Below are positions 1 to 5,546 of a stretch of 9,772 nucleotides of DNA, piece after piece. Below the pieces are notes generated by a model. The model was not told the origin of the DNA and made no database searches. It worked only from the letters and a program-made list of their open reading frames with translations. Source of the DNA: Treponema sp. (lineage in GTDB: Bacteria > Spirochaetota > Spirochaetia > Treponematales > Breznakiellaceae); NCBI GenBank assembly GCA_031279925.1, contig JAITHQ010000131.1, forward strand, positions 1 through 9,772. Reading direction: 5' to 3'. The stretch's first letter is position 1. The number at the start of each line of letters is the position of its first letter. The position numbers and the translations under genes are program-made.

Positions 1-276
1 ATTCCCCTTGACGCCTATCGGGGATACCTTGGAATAAAAGAATACCATGCGAACAGTTTCATTCCGTTAAAGTCAAGTAAAAACCACAAGCTAACTAAAC
101 GAGAAAAGGCTTATAACAAAAGGCTTGCCAGGAGGCGGGTGGTTATTGAGCATATCAACGCTAAGATAAAAACATTCAAGAGCATGTCATATCCTTATCG
201 GGGTCATTACTGTAACCTTCATTCTCTGAGAATGACTTTAATTTGCGGTTTTATAAACTATGATAAGAGAGCTTAG
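1..276 (+). CDS. IS5-family (DDE) transposase, C-terminal fragment
   Basis: The frame opening at base 1 reads 91 codons to a TAG at 274-276; the 5' part lies outside the window. The visible protein is basic. Its central stretch (RRRVVIEHINAKIK, about residues 49-62 of the fragment) resembles the part of IS5/IS1031-type transposases that carries the last catalytic Glu of the DDE triad. It is followed by a YPYRGHY stretch and a hydrophobic C-terminus, which correspond to the usual 'K.F...S..YR' region and the end of these enzymes. In the intact protein this domain would cut and rejoin the IS ends. Whether the element is complete and active cannot be judged here. Family assignment is from motif recognition, not a search. 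Confidence 0.8.
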   Translation: MPLDAYRGYLGIKEYHANSFIPLKSSKNHKLTKREKAYNKRLARRRVVIEHINAKIKTFKSMSYPYRGHYCNLHSLRMTLICGFINYDKRA

Positions 277-295
277 GCGGTTATTAAACAAGTCC
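1..295 (+). mobile_element. right end of an IS5-type insertion sequence
   Basis: The transposase stop at 274-276 is followed by about 19 bp that read, on the opposite strand from base 295, GGACTTGTTTAATAACC. This is the style of an IS5-group terminal inverted repeat (GG... with a TTTAATAA core). I therefore place the element's right boundary near 295. Beyond it the DNA becomes distinctly AT-rich. The left end and the target duplication are outside the window, so the boundary is inferred and could be off by some bases. Confidence 0.5.
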
Positions 296-638
296 AATAT
301 TTATCCCTTATAATTATTCTATATGTATTATCATTTACGTTAAATACAATTAAGTCATAATCCAATTCTTCATCTATGCCTAAATATAATTTATCCATTG
401 CATTTTCGGAATATTCTTTATCAACCGAATTGACTTTGCCTATACTAAGTCCATTTGCCATCCTTACTTTAAAAAAAACATAATCTTTAGAATGTTCAAG
501 GAGATCAAAATATTCGATAAGGTTTTTTAATGCTTCTGTTTCTTCTTCTAAAGTAAGTTCTTTGGCAAATTCTTTTGATTTGTTGCATGATAGAATACTC
601 ATAAAAACAAATAAAATTAGACCTGTCTTCTGCGACAT
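273..638 (-). CDS. small putative lipoprotein, probably truncated by the IS
   Basis: This encodes 121 residues with a short N-terminal signal: MSQK, a hydrophobic stretch, then MSILSC with Cys18 as a plausible lipidation site under the relaxed spirochete lipobox. The mature part is acidic and mixed alpha/beta (EELTLEEE-type helix, then FFKVRMANGLSIGKV and YDLIVFNVNDNTYRIIIRDK strands). I do not recognise a family. The start ATG (636-638) has only a weak AGG about 13 nt upstream. The gene is much more AT-rich than its neighbours, which suggests recent acquisition. Its TAA (273-275) overlaps the convergent transposase stop, and the last six or seven codons (WTCLITA) lie in the putative IS end, so the native C-terminus has probably been lost. 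It could also be a pseudogene remnant. Confidence 0.6.
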   Translation of the reverse strand: MSQKTGLILFVFMSILSCNKSKEFAKELTLEEETEALKNLIEYFDLLEHSKDYVFFKVRMANGLSIGKVNSVDKEYSENAMDKLYLGIDEELDYDLIVFNVNDNTYRIIIRDKYWTCLITA

Positions 639-670
639 GAGAAAATTATTACCTATTTTTTTTGTCCAGC

Positions 671-698
671 ATTATTTTAATATTTCGAAAAATGTCAG
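671..698 (-). promoter_or_regulatory. candidate sigma70 promoter for the lipoprotein gene
   Basis: Read on the minus strand, CTGACA (693-698, 5/6 to the -35 consensus) is followed by a 16-bp spacer and AATAAT (671-676, 5/6 to the -10 consensus). Transcription would start near 664, giving a leader of about 26 nt before the ATG at 638. The region is AT-rich, so chance matches are easy and confidence is modest. Confidence 0.35.
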
Positions 699-763
699 AC
701 CAAATGGCGCATAACTATAATTGACGGCAAATATCGAGCGGCCTTCTACTCCGCAGTGAGCGA

Positions 764-781
764 ACCAGTTTTGAAACTGGT
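764..781. repeat. perfect 8-bp inverted repeat (hairpin)
   Basis: ACCAGTTT at 764-771 and AAACTGGT at 774-781 form a perfect stem with a 2-nt centre, so the pairing next to the centre would open to form a loop. It lies between the stop of the FlgO/PPC gene (854, minus) and the lipoprotein promoter, about 73 nt past the stop. No T-run follows on the minus strand, so it is not a textbook intrinsic terminator. The rest of 699-853 shows no gene. Confidence 0.5.
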
Positions 782-853
782 CAACTGCTTGAACTTTTTC
801 AGATTGAACGGCAACTCCCCGGAAAGCCCCGGCTGTGAATCGCCGCCGCTTGC

Positions 854-1705
854 CTACTCTGATTGCACCCTGAAGCCGTATGGCCCGGTTTCATGGCTGT
901 CGTAACCCCACACTTTAATAATGTAACATTTTCCGGCCTCGCCGTTCCAGTTAATCCGGGCATTGCTGTCTTGGCCGCCATCATCATTCTCCGCAAGTTT
1001 TGCCCTATCGGTGTCATATAGTTCCATGCGGGTATCAAGCCTGCCAGAGGTTTCAAAGACCAGCGGCATGTTTACCGGGGCGGTAACGATAAACCAGTCA
1101 ACGTCATTCTGATGCAAGGTACGGGACACCCATCCGCCGCCAATTTCAACGGTCAGCGCATCGTCCATACTGTCGGTTTCGTAATTATCCACGGTTATAG
1201 AAGAGGTATCTGAAGAAGAGTCCCTGCGGACGCTTTGCGATATTTCCTCGATAAGGACCGAAACGTGCAGGTCAGTATGCCACACGCCAATTACCGTCGA
1301 TGCGGAATTATTCGTAAGCCTGGTATATATCCGCATGGTATTACCCAGCCTGAGTAGTTCGCCGGAAACGGTGTAGCCGCCCGGTCCGGCGGGCGTTACC
1401 CGGGTTATATCCTGAATAACATACCCTACGCCGCTTTTTCCCGCAAGCACACTTAACAACTCGTTCTGACAGTAAAGGCCCAGGGAGGAAGCGCCGCCCA
1501 TAAACCCAAAGCTGCCTACCTTCACCCTGCTGTCCTTTGGAAGGGAGGCAAGCCGTGTACTGACAAGAGCGCCCAGTTTGGCGATTTCCGCATCAAGCTG
1601 CATTATACTTTCAGCCTGCGCCGCTTCCTCCGCGCCAATCCCGGTTACAGGCACACACAACCACAGCGAAAAAAATATCGCCGCTGCCGCAAAAAACTGT
1701 TTCAT
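854..1705 (-). CDS. exported FlgO-like protein with C-terminal PPC domain
   Basis: The gene encodes 283 residues. I start at ATG 1703-1705 because AAGGAGA sits exactly 5 nt upstream and the product then opens with a clean signal peptide (MKQFF, Ala/Phe-rich core, GIGA with cleavage after about residue 25). An upstream ATG eight codons earlier would bypass this site. Residues 40-160 resemble the FlgO/CsgG-like fold of bacterial outer-envelope proteins: an amphipathic helix, VKVGSFGF, QNELLSVLAG, a YTVSGELLRLGNTMRIYTRL pair of strands, then VIGVWHTDL. Residues 183-281 are a pre-peptidase C-terminal (PPC) beta-sandwich, with DVDWFIV, GRLDTRMELYD and AENDDGGQDSNARI as its typical signature. No catalytic domain is present, so PPC probably serves as a binding or targeting module. 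It is likely periplasmic or surface-associated. It lies downstream of hisS but 292 bp away, so it probably has its own promoter, though I found no convincing one. The exact role is unknown. Confidence 0.8.
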   Translation of the reverse strand: MKQFFAAAAIFFSLWLCVPVTGIGAEEAAQAESIMQLDAEIAKLGALVSTRLASLPKDSRVKVGSFGFMGGASSLGLYCQNELLSVLAGKSGVGYVIQDITRVTPAGPGGYTVSGELLRLGNTMRIYTRLTNNSASTVIGVWHTDLHVSVLIEEISQSVRRDSSSDTSSITVDNYETDSMDDALTVEIGGGWVSRTLHQNDVDWFIVTAPVNMPLVFETSGRLDTRMELYDTDRAKLAENDDGGQDSNARINWNGEAGKCYIIKVWGYDSHETGPYGFRVQSE

Positions 1706-1710
1706 AGTTT

Positions 1711-1717
1711 TCTCCTT
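1711..1717 (-). promoter_or_regulatory. ribosome-binding site that fixes the FlgO/PPC start
   Basis: AAGGAGA on the minus strand, 5 nt before the ATG at 1703-1705. It is one of the clearest Shine-Dalgarno sequences in the window and is the reason the start was moved downstream of the longest open frame. Confidence 0.85.
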
Positions 1718-1823
1718 AAATATTATCAATATCCTCGATTGGATTTAATCAGCGCTTCCTTAGATTGACTACCCCACTATCAACAACTTAAGCGTATCCG
1801 GCAGGGGCGTTGCAGGGGTGGCC

Positions 1824-1929
1824 CCCCGCGTGGGGCGGCCTAAAGGCCGCCTACCGGTTTTGGCATACAGTGGCGCCTACTGGCGCTACACCGTGCTAAC
1901 GTTATTCAACTACGCCCCTTGACGGGGCG
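1824..1929. repeat. cluster of GC-rich palindromes between hisS and the FlgO/PPC gene
   Basis: Within the 292-bp gap (1706-1997) there are several small repeats. CCCC-GCGT-GGGG lies at 1824-1835. GGCGGCCT/AGGCCGCC form perfect 8-bp arms around AA at 1834-1851. TGGCGC is repeated directly at 1871-1876 and 1881-1886, in each case followed by a CTAC/TAC. CGCCCC/GGGGCG arms surround TTGAC at 1913-1929. The first two stems share two bases and cannot both form. None is followed by a T-run on the minus strand, so they do not look like standard terminators. No open frame of coding character was seen. They could be members of a dispersed palindromic repeat family. Confidence 0.5.
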
Positions 1930-1997
1930 CGGATACTTGGTGAAATAGCGGAAGACCGCAAGGCTGGAGCGGGGGGGCTTCCTCCCTCCTATAGCCT

Positions 1998-3314
1998 TCA
2001 TTCCCCGCCAATGATACGCGCCGCTTCCTCAAAGGAAAGCCCGTCACAGTTCCGCCGTTGGGCAATATCCCGAACTGCAAGCCCATCCCGCAGCGGCTCC
2101 GCACCGGGAATAATCACATATTGCAGGCCCTTTTTTTCGGCAAGCATAAACTGCTTTACCAGTTTACCATCCTGCGCTTCTTCCAAAAAAACCTCGCAGG
2201 GAATCCCCGTCTGCCGAAACCTGCCGGCAAGCGCCTGGTATAAACCGCTTTGCCCTGCATTGACACAGGCAATGGCCGCCCGCGCACAGCCCTCCGCGCC
2301 AGGCAGCCTGCCCAGGCTTTCCAGGGCGGCAATCATCCGGTCAAGACCAATGGAAGAGCCTACGCCGCTGATCCGCGTTTTGGAGTACAGGCCGGCAAGG
2401 TTATCGTAGCGGCCCCCGGAACAGATGGAGCCAATGCCGGGAAGCTCCGTAAGGAAAGTCTCGAAAACCACGCCGGTGTAGTAGTCAAGCCCTCTGGTGA
2501 TGGAAGGATCAATCGAAAAGGAATCGCCCGCGCCGGCATCAAGCATAAAGCGGCGCAGCAGGGCAAGCCGTTCCGATTCAGGGGATGCGCCGCCGGAAAG
2601 CGCCGTTATGCGATCAAGGGTTTCCTGAAAGCCGCCGGCGGCCGCGCCGCCTGCGCCGGTAAAATCGAGTATCTTCCCCGCGTTTGAATCGCCTGCAATT
2701 TCCGCAAGAAGCCGCCTTGTTTCATCAAGACCGGTTTTGGCCAGCTTGTCCACCGTACGAAGAATATCCGCCGATTTTTCGATTATTCCAATATGTGCAA
2801 GAAAACGATTGAACAGGCCGCGATGGTTCACACGGATACCCACGCCAAGGCCAAGGTTTTGCAGGGTGGATTGTATCATCAAGAGAATTTCAAAATCAGC
2901 GGCGGGACTGTCGCTCCCGATAATATCAAAATCACACTGGGTAAATTCCCGGTAACGCCCCCGCTGGGTGTTCTCGCCCCGCCACACCTTGCCAATGTGG
3001 TAACGCTTAAAAGGAAAGGCGATTTCCCCCTGATGCAAAGCCACAAAACGGGCAAAGGGAACAGTCAAATCAAAACGAAGGGCAACATCCCGCTCCCCGT
3101 TGTCCTTAAAACGGTATATCTGTTTTTCAGTCTCACCGCCGCCCTTGCCCAGCAAAATCTCCGCATATTCAAGGGCGGGCGTATCAATGGGGACAAAACC
3201 AAAGGAACGGAACGACGCTTCTATCTTTTCGGTTAAGTTCCGGCGGACAATTTCAGCCGGGGGCAGAAAGTCCCTAAAGCCTTTCAGGACTTTTGGTTCA
3301 ATAAGCGCAGCCAT
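1998..3314 (-). CDS. hisS: histidyl-tRNA synthetase
   Basis: A class II aminoacyl-tRNA synthetase that activates histidine with ATP and charges tRNA-His in the cytoplasm. It has 438 residues, a normal length. The visible sequence contains the N-terminal KGFRDFLP, class II motif 2 in a long form (GKVWRG then RGRYREFTQCDFDIIG, about residues 108-133), the histidine-binding motif RGLDYYTG (274-281), GGRYDNL (300-306) and motif 3 around GSSIGLDRM (319-327). A C-terminal anticodon-binding domain spans about 343-435. Motif 2 and the A motif look closer to eukaryotic/archaeal enzymes than to E. coli HisS. ATG 3312-3314 was chosen because the family starts just before KGFRDFLP. A longer frame begins at a TTG 17 codons upstream. 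Neither start has a strong Shine-Dalgarno. TATAAA at 3354-3359 could be a -10 box, but its -35 is poor. Two small genes lie upstream on the same strand and may be co-transcribed with it. Confidence 0.97.
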   Translation of the reverse strand: MAALIEPKVLKGFRDFLPPAEIVRRNLTEKIEASFRSFGFVPIDTPALEYAEILLGKGGGETEKQIYRFKDNGERDVALRFDLTVPFARFVALHQGEIAFPFKRYHIGKVWRGENTQRGRYREFTQCDFDIIGSDSPAADFEILLMIQSTLQNLGLGVGIRVNHRGLFNRFLAHIGIIEKSADILRTVDKLAKTGLDETRRLLAEIAGDSNAGKILDFTGAGGAAAGGFQETLDRITALSGGASPESERLALLRRFMLDAGAGDSFSIDPSITRGLDYYTGVVFETFLTELPGIGSICSGGRYDNLAGLYSKTRISGVGSSIGLDRMIAALESLGRLPGAEGCARAAIACVNAGQSGLYQALAGRFRQTGIPCEVFLEEAQDGKLVKQFMLAEKKGLQYVIIPGAEPLRDGLAVRDIAQRRNCDGLSFEEAARIIGGE

Positions 3315-3472
3315 TTTATTCAGTCTGCCGCATTCATCTGAAAAACACAAGCGTTTATACCGCAAGCAGGGAAAGCGAGGCTTCCAGAAAAAGACAATTT
3401 CCTTTCAGAAATACCCAAAGAGCAGGATAATCATGGACAACACGCGATTCCAGCGGAAATTTGAACAGGCTC

Positions 3473-3667
3473 TTACGGCGCCCGGCTTTTTTGAATCAGA
3501 AACGCATCCAGTTCCCGCTCCAACCCTTCAAGGCGGGATTCCATTTCGTGAATCCGCCGGATGGAATATTCAACCTGCCTTTCCATAAGACGCTCACAGC
3601 TTGCATCCAAAACAGCCTCAAAAGTAATATTTTGAGAAGCAATTACCGGTTTTTCTCCAAACGCCAT
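3473..3667 (-). CDS. 64-residue coiled-coil protein of unknown function
   Basis: I do not recognise a family. The first 25 residues are mixed (MAFGEKPVIASQN...). Residues about 25-60 are strongly charged and helical (ERLMERQVEY, RRIHEMESRLEGLERELDAFL) with a heptad-like hydrophobic pattern, so a short coiled coil or helical hairpin is likely. Codon use is ordinary for the window and the composition looks like a real soluble protein. The gene sits 30 bp after a 42-aa membrane-protein gene and 158 bp before hisS on the same strand. No Shine-Dalgarno precedes the ATG. Instead, a good sigma70 promoter ends 6 bp before it, suggesting a leaderless message. An internal Met28 is an alternative start but also lacks a clear ribosome site. 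Confidence 0.65.
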   Translation of the reverse strand: MAFGEKPVIASQNITFEAVLDASCERLMERQVEYSIRRIHEMESRLEGLERELDAFLIQKSRAP

Positions 3668-3673
3668 ATTATA

Positions 3674-3701
3674 ATTGTAGCATACTCTTGGTTTTCGTCA
3701 A
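3674..3701 (-). promoter_or_regulatory. sigma70 promoter placed for a leaderless 64-aa gene (and hisS)
   Basis: On the minus strand, TTGACG (3696-3701, 5/6) is followed by a 16-bp spacer ending in TG-C (extended -10), then TACAAT (3674-3679, 5/6). Six bases (TATAAT, itself a second AT box) separate the -10 from ATG at 3667. The expected start of transcription, about 6-7 nt past the -10, is therefore the A of the ATG or the base before it. The -35 overlaps the TGA (3698-3700) of the upstream 42-aa gene. Confidence 0.65.
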
Positions 3702-3826
3702 TTGCCGGCTTCCACTGCCGCCTGCTGAGACAGCGTATTCAAAGCCTCGGCGTCTGTTTTGTCAAAAGCCCTAATAAAAGTCACCACTGCAATAAACGCG
3801 ATAAGAATTAACAATAGATTACGCAT
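3698..3826 (-). CDS. 42-residue single-span membrane microprotein
   Basis: A short open frame encodes a product opening with MRNLLLILIAFIAVVTFI, a textbook membrane-spanning helix of about 16-18 residues after a positively charged start. A 20-odd residue polar tail follows (AFDKTDAEALNTL..., ending VEAGN). Arg in MRN and Arg19 flank the helix, and the tail is mildly acidic. A Shine-Dalgarno (GAGG, 5 nt before ATG 3824-3826) supports translation. The hydrophobic segment could alternatively be an uncleaved signal anchor. It is the first gene of a minus-strand group continuing with the 64-aa gene and hisS. No family is recognised, and such small proteins often act as partners of a larger membrane protein. 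Confidence 0.55.
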   Translation of the reverse strand: MRNLLLILIAFIAVVTFIRAFDKTDAEALNTLSQQAAVEAGN

Positions 3827-3894
3827 GATCCCCTCGTAATTACGCGCCTTCTTTAAAACTAATGTTGTAAAGAAACGGCTTTGAATTTAAACAG

Positions 3895-3916
3895 AAAACC
3901 GCGCATGGGCGGTTTT
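3895..3916 (-). terminator. probable intrinsic terminator downstream of the M23 gene
   Basis: AAAACCGC and GCGGTTTT form a perfect 8-bp stem around a 6-nt loop. On the minus strand the GC part is followed by TTTTCTGTTT, a short U-rich tail, so it can end transcripts coming from the M23 gene. It can also work in the other direction (GGTTTT then CCCC), though less well. It lies 238 bp past the M23 stop, just ahead of the 42-aa gene. Confidence 0.5.
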
Positions 3917-3974
3917 CCCCAAAACATTTTTTACAGTTGAAAAACCCAACCGGGGTTTTGAAACTGGCCGAAAC

Positions 3975-3993
3975 AGCCGTTTTAAAAACGGCT
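3975..3993. terminator. perfect hairpin, possible first terminator of the M23 transcript
   Basis: AGCCGTTT/AAACGGCT arms of 8 bp with a 3-nt loop. On the minus strand it is followed by GTTTCGG, a poor U-tract, so termination would be weak unless the stem's own A/T base contributes. It is the nearer of two hairpins after the M23 stop at 4154. Confidence 0.35.
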
Positions 3994-4153
3994 CTTAGTA
4001 CAATCGCCAACAACGGAAAAATTCAACCGATTCCCCGCCCACGCCCGGACCGGGAGGGCACGGTCTTTGTCTTAGGGTTATGCGCCCTTCGCGTATAAGC
4101 AAGTATTACCATGTTTGCAAATCCCCCCAATATGGTTATTATTGTAGACTGTA

Positions 4154-5500
4154 TCAATTCAGCAGTTCAAGGGGGTTAATCGCCCGCCCGTGCCGGTAAA
4201 CGGCAAAATGGAGATGAGACCCGGTACTGTAACCGGTATTGCCTACTTCCCCTATTTTGCTCCCCTGGCTTATATAATCACCCTGCTTTACCGAAACGGC
4301 TGAAAGATGGGCGTACATGGACTGATAGCCATCGTCATGGCTTACAATAATAAATTTGCCAAATGTGGGGTTAAAACCAACCGTCGCCACCTTGCCGTCC
4401 ATGGCGGTCTTTACCGTCATTCCGGTTCCGGCTGCCAGATCAATGGCGGCATGGAAACGCCGCACCCCGCTGATAGGATCATTACGCCAGCCGTAGGGGC
4501 TGGTAAGCCTGCCCCGGACAGGGTATACCATCATTTCCCCAAGGGCAAGTTTAAGAGCGGCGGGAGGCATTTTCGCGCCGGGGATAAACAGCGTTTCCCC
4601 TGCATTAATGTAATCGCTGCGAATATCATTGGCGTCAAGAATCGCGTTTAAGGGCACACCCATGGATTTGGAAATTTTTACAAGGTTATCCCCTTTTTTA
4701 ACCGTGTAGGGGATACCGTCCATGTTGGGAATCCGCAGCACCTTTCCTTCCGGCAGCCGTTTGGCGTTGGGAATATTATTGGAAGCAATTATCGCGTCTA
4801 TGGAAATGGCAAAATGCACGGCAATTTTGGATACCGAATCCCCTTTTTTAACTTGATAGGAAGTCCAGGAAAAAGTTTCCAGTAAATCCAGGGGAATTTC
4901 CTCCCCTTCAGTCAGGGGCGTATCCACAGGCGAATTGGCCGGTGATTGTGAGGGAACCGCAGCCAGGTATGGCAAGGCAGGGGGAAGCGTTTCGGCAAAC
5001 AGGGGCATCGCATAACCGGCCAAATTCCGCTCTACCTGGGCCGTGTCCGGCTGGGGAACCGGGAGAACGGTTTGGGCAAGGGGCACAGAAACGGTAAGGC
5101 CGTCCCAGTTGAGGGCAGCCAGCGAGACCAGTAAAGTACCGCCGATAACCGCCAGCGTCATAAACGATGGAATGGGGATGCTAAAGCCCGCGCTTCGCCG
5201 TTTCGGTTCCCCGGCGCGGGGGGAAGCCCCCCGCCGTATGCGGCGGACCTGTTCCTGTACAAAAGCCGCCGTTCCTTTTTCGCGGGAACGCCTGGCAAAA
5301 CTGAACATGGCATCCAGAGGATTTTTAAGATGAACAGCCGCCGCTTTGCTTGTCCGCCGCAGCCTGGTATGGCAAGGCCGCTGTTTTACATGCTGGACAA
5401 AGCCGGACTTGAATGTATTTTTTTTGTGCTTAACAGTATTTAACGGCGAAGGTTTACGCCTTCGAGAAATATGCTGTTCCCCAATCAGATTAAAATCCAT
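4154..5500 (-). CDS. membrane-anchored LysM/M23 peptidoglycan endopeptidase
   Basis: A 448-residue zinc metallopeptidase expected to cut peptide cross-links in periplasmic peptidoglycan. The layout is: a long basic cytoplasmic N-terminus (1-105, with RRRK and RRIRR clusters); one membrane helix at about 112-132; a Pro-rich linker to about 213; LysM1 about 214-258 (SYQVKKGDSVSKIA); LysM2 about 264-307 (PYTVKKGDNLVKIS); and an M23 domain about 332-445. The zinc ligands are His350 and Asp354 (HAAID, with Ala where Gly is usual), and His431 in HLHF with His429 beside it. YAH near 396-398 gives another active-site His, so the enzyme should be active. ATG 5498-5500 was chosen because TAAAGGAGGT lies directly before it. 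The longer open frame upstream runs through the divergent lepB promoter and start and has no ribosome site. The spacing from that Shine-Dalgarno is unusually tight. Two LysM repeats would bind glycan and hold the enzyme on the wall. Confidence 0.92.
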   Translation of the reverse strand: MDFNLIGEQHISRRRKPSPLNTVKHKKNTFKSGFVQHVKQRPCHTRLRRTSKAAAVHLKNPLDAMFSFARRSREKGTAAFVQEQVRRIRRGASPRAGEPKRRSAGFSIPIPSFMTLAVIGGTLLVSLAALNWDGLTVSVPLAQTVLPVPQPDTAQVERNLAGYAMPLFAETLPPALPYLAAVPSQSPANSPVDTPLTEGEEIPLDLLETFSWTSYQVKKGDSVSKIAVHFAISIDAIIASNNIPNAKRLPEGKVLRIPNMDGIPYTVKKGDNLVKISKSMGVPLNAILDANDIRSDYINAGETLFIPGAKMPPAALKLALGEMMVYPVRGRLTSPYGWRNDPISGVRRFHAAIDLAAGTGMTVKTAMDGKVATVGFNPTFGKFIIVSHDDGYQSMYAHLSAVSVKQGDYISQGSKIGEVGNTGYSTGSHLHFAVYRHGRAINPLELLN

Positions 5501-5510
5501 ACCTCCTTTA
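5501..5510 (-). promoter_or_regulatory. full-consensus ribosome-binding site abutting the M23 start
   Basis: The minus strand reads TAAAGGAGGT followed at once by ATG. The match to the 16S tail is essentially complete but the spacing is near zero if the whole motif pairs. Pairing through the AAGGA part alone leaves about 3 nt. No better start codon lies 5-9 nt downstream, so the ATG is kept. Confidence 0.7.
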
Positions 5511-5539
5511 TCGACACAAACGATCAAAAGGATTATACT
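5511..5539 (+). promoter_or_regulatory. sigma70 promoter of lepB-ftsI-maf
   Basis: TCGACA (5511-5516, 5/6 to -35), an exact 17-bp spacer, and TATACT (5534-5539, 5/6 to -10). The ATG of lepB begins 8 bases after the -10 ends (7-nt gap), so the predicted first transcribed base is at or one base before the start codon. There is no usable Shine-Dalgarno between the promoter and the ATG; AAAAGGA (5526-5532) lies upstream of the start of transcription. Confidence 0.65.
5532..5537 (-). promoter_or_regulatory. -10 box of the divergent M23 promoter
   Basis: The minus strand carries a perfect TATAAT at 5537-5532. Transcription would start near 5525, giving a leader of about 25 nt that includes the TAAAGGAGGT ribosome site. 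No good -35 is visible 16-18 bp upstream (inside the lepB coding start), so the promoter may be weak or activator-dependent. It overlaps the lepB -10 by four bases. Confidence 0.5.
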
Positions 5540-5546
5540 TTCAATC

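Larger units (their letters stand above)
3827..4153. other. 327-bp intergenic region with two hairpins
   Basis: This lies downstream of the M23 gene and upstream of the 42-aa gene, both on the minus strand. I see no credible coding frame and no tRNA. It contains two perfect hairpins (3975-3993 and 3895-3916), a Shine-Dalgarno for the 42-aa gene at its left edge, and AT-rich sequence at 3840-3900 that could contain that gene's promoter, though no box pair is convincing. A small RNA cannot be excluded. Confidence 0.5.

Noticed and set aside
2250..3236. 145- and 147-residue plus-strand frames opposite hisS
   Set aside because: These are antisense shadows of hisS with no domain character, and hisS itself is unambiguous.
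3366..3472. short leader peptide or histidine attenuator before hisS
   Set aside because: A TTG-start frame of about 25 codons (from near 3391) ends just before the hisS ATG, but it contains no His codons, has no well-spaced ribosome site, and no terminator/antiterminator pair is visible.
3100..3811. plus-strand frames of 162 and 116 residues across the hisS start and small-gene region
   Set aside because: They run antisense to hisS, the 64-aa gene and the 42-aa gene. Their composition is Ser/Pro/Arg-rich without any motif, and no promoter or ribosome site supports them.
5346..5546. 67-residue N-terminal extension of LepB
   Set aside because: It overlaps the M23 coding region in antisense and reads through the promoter. 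The membrane helix expected at the enzyme's N-terminus begins at Met 5547.
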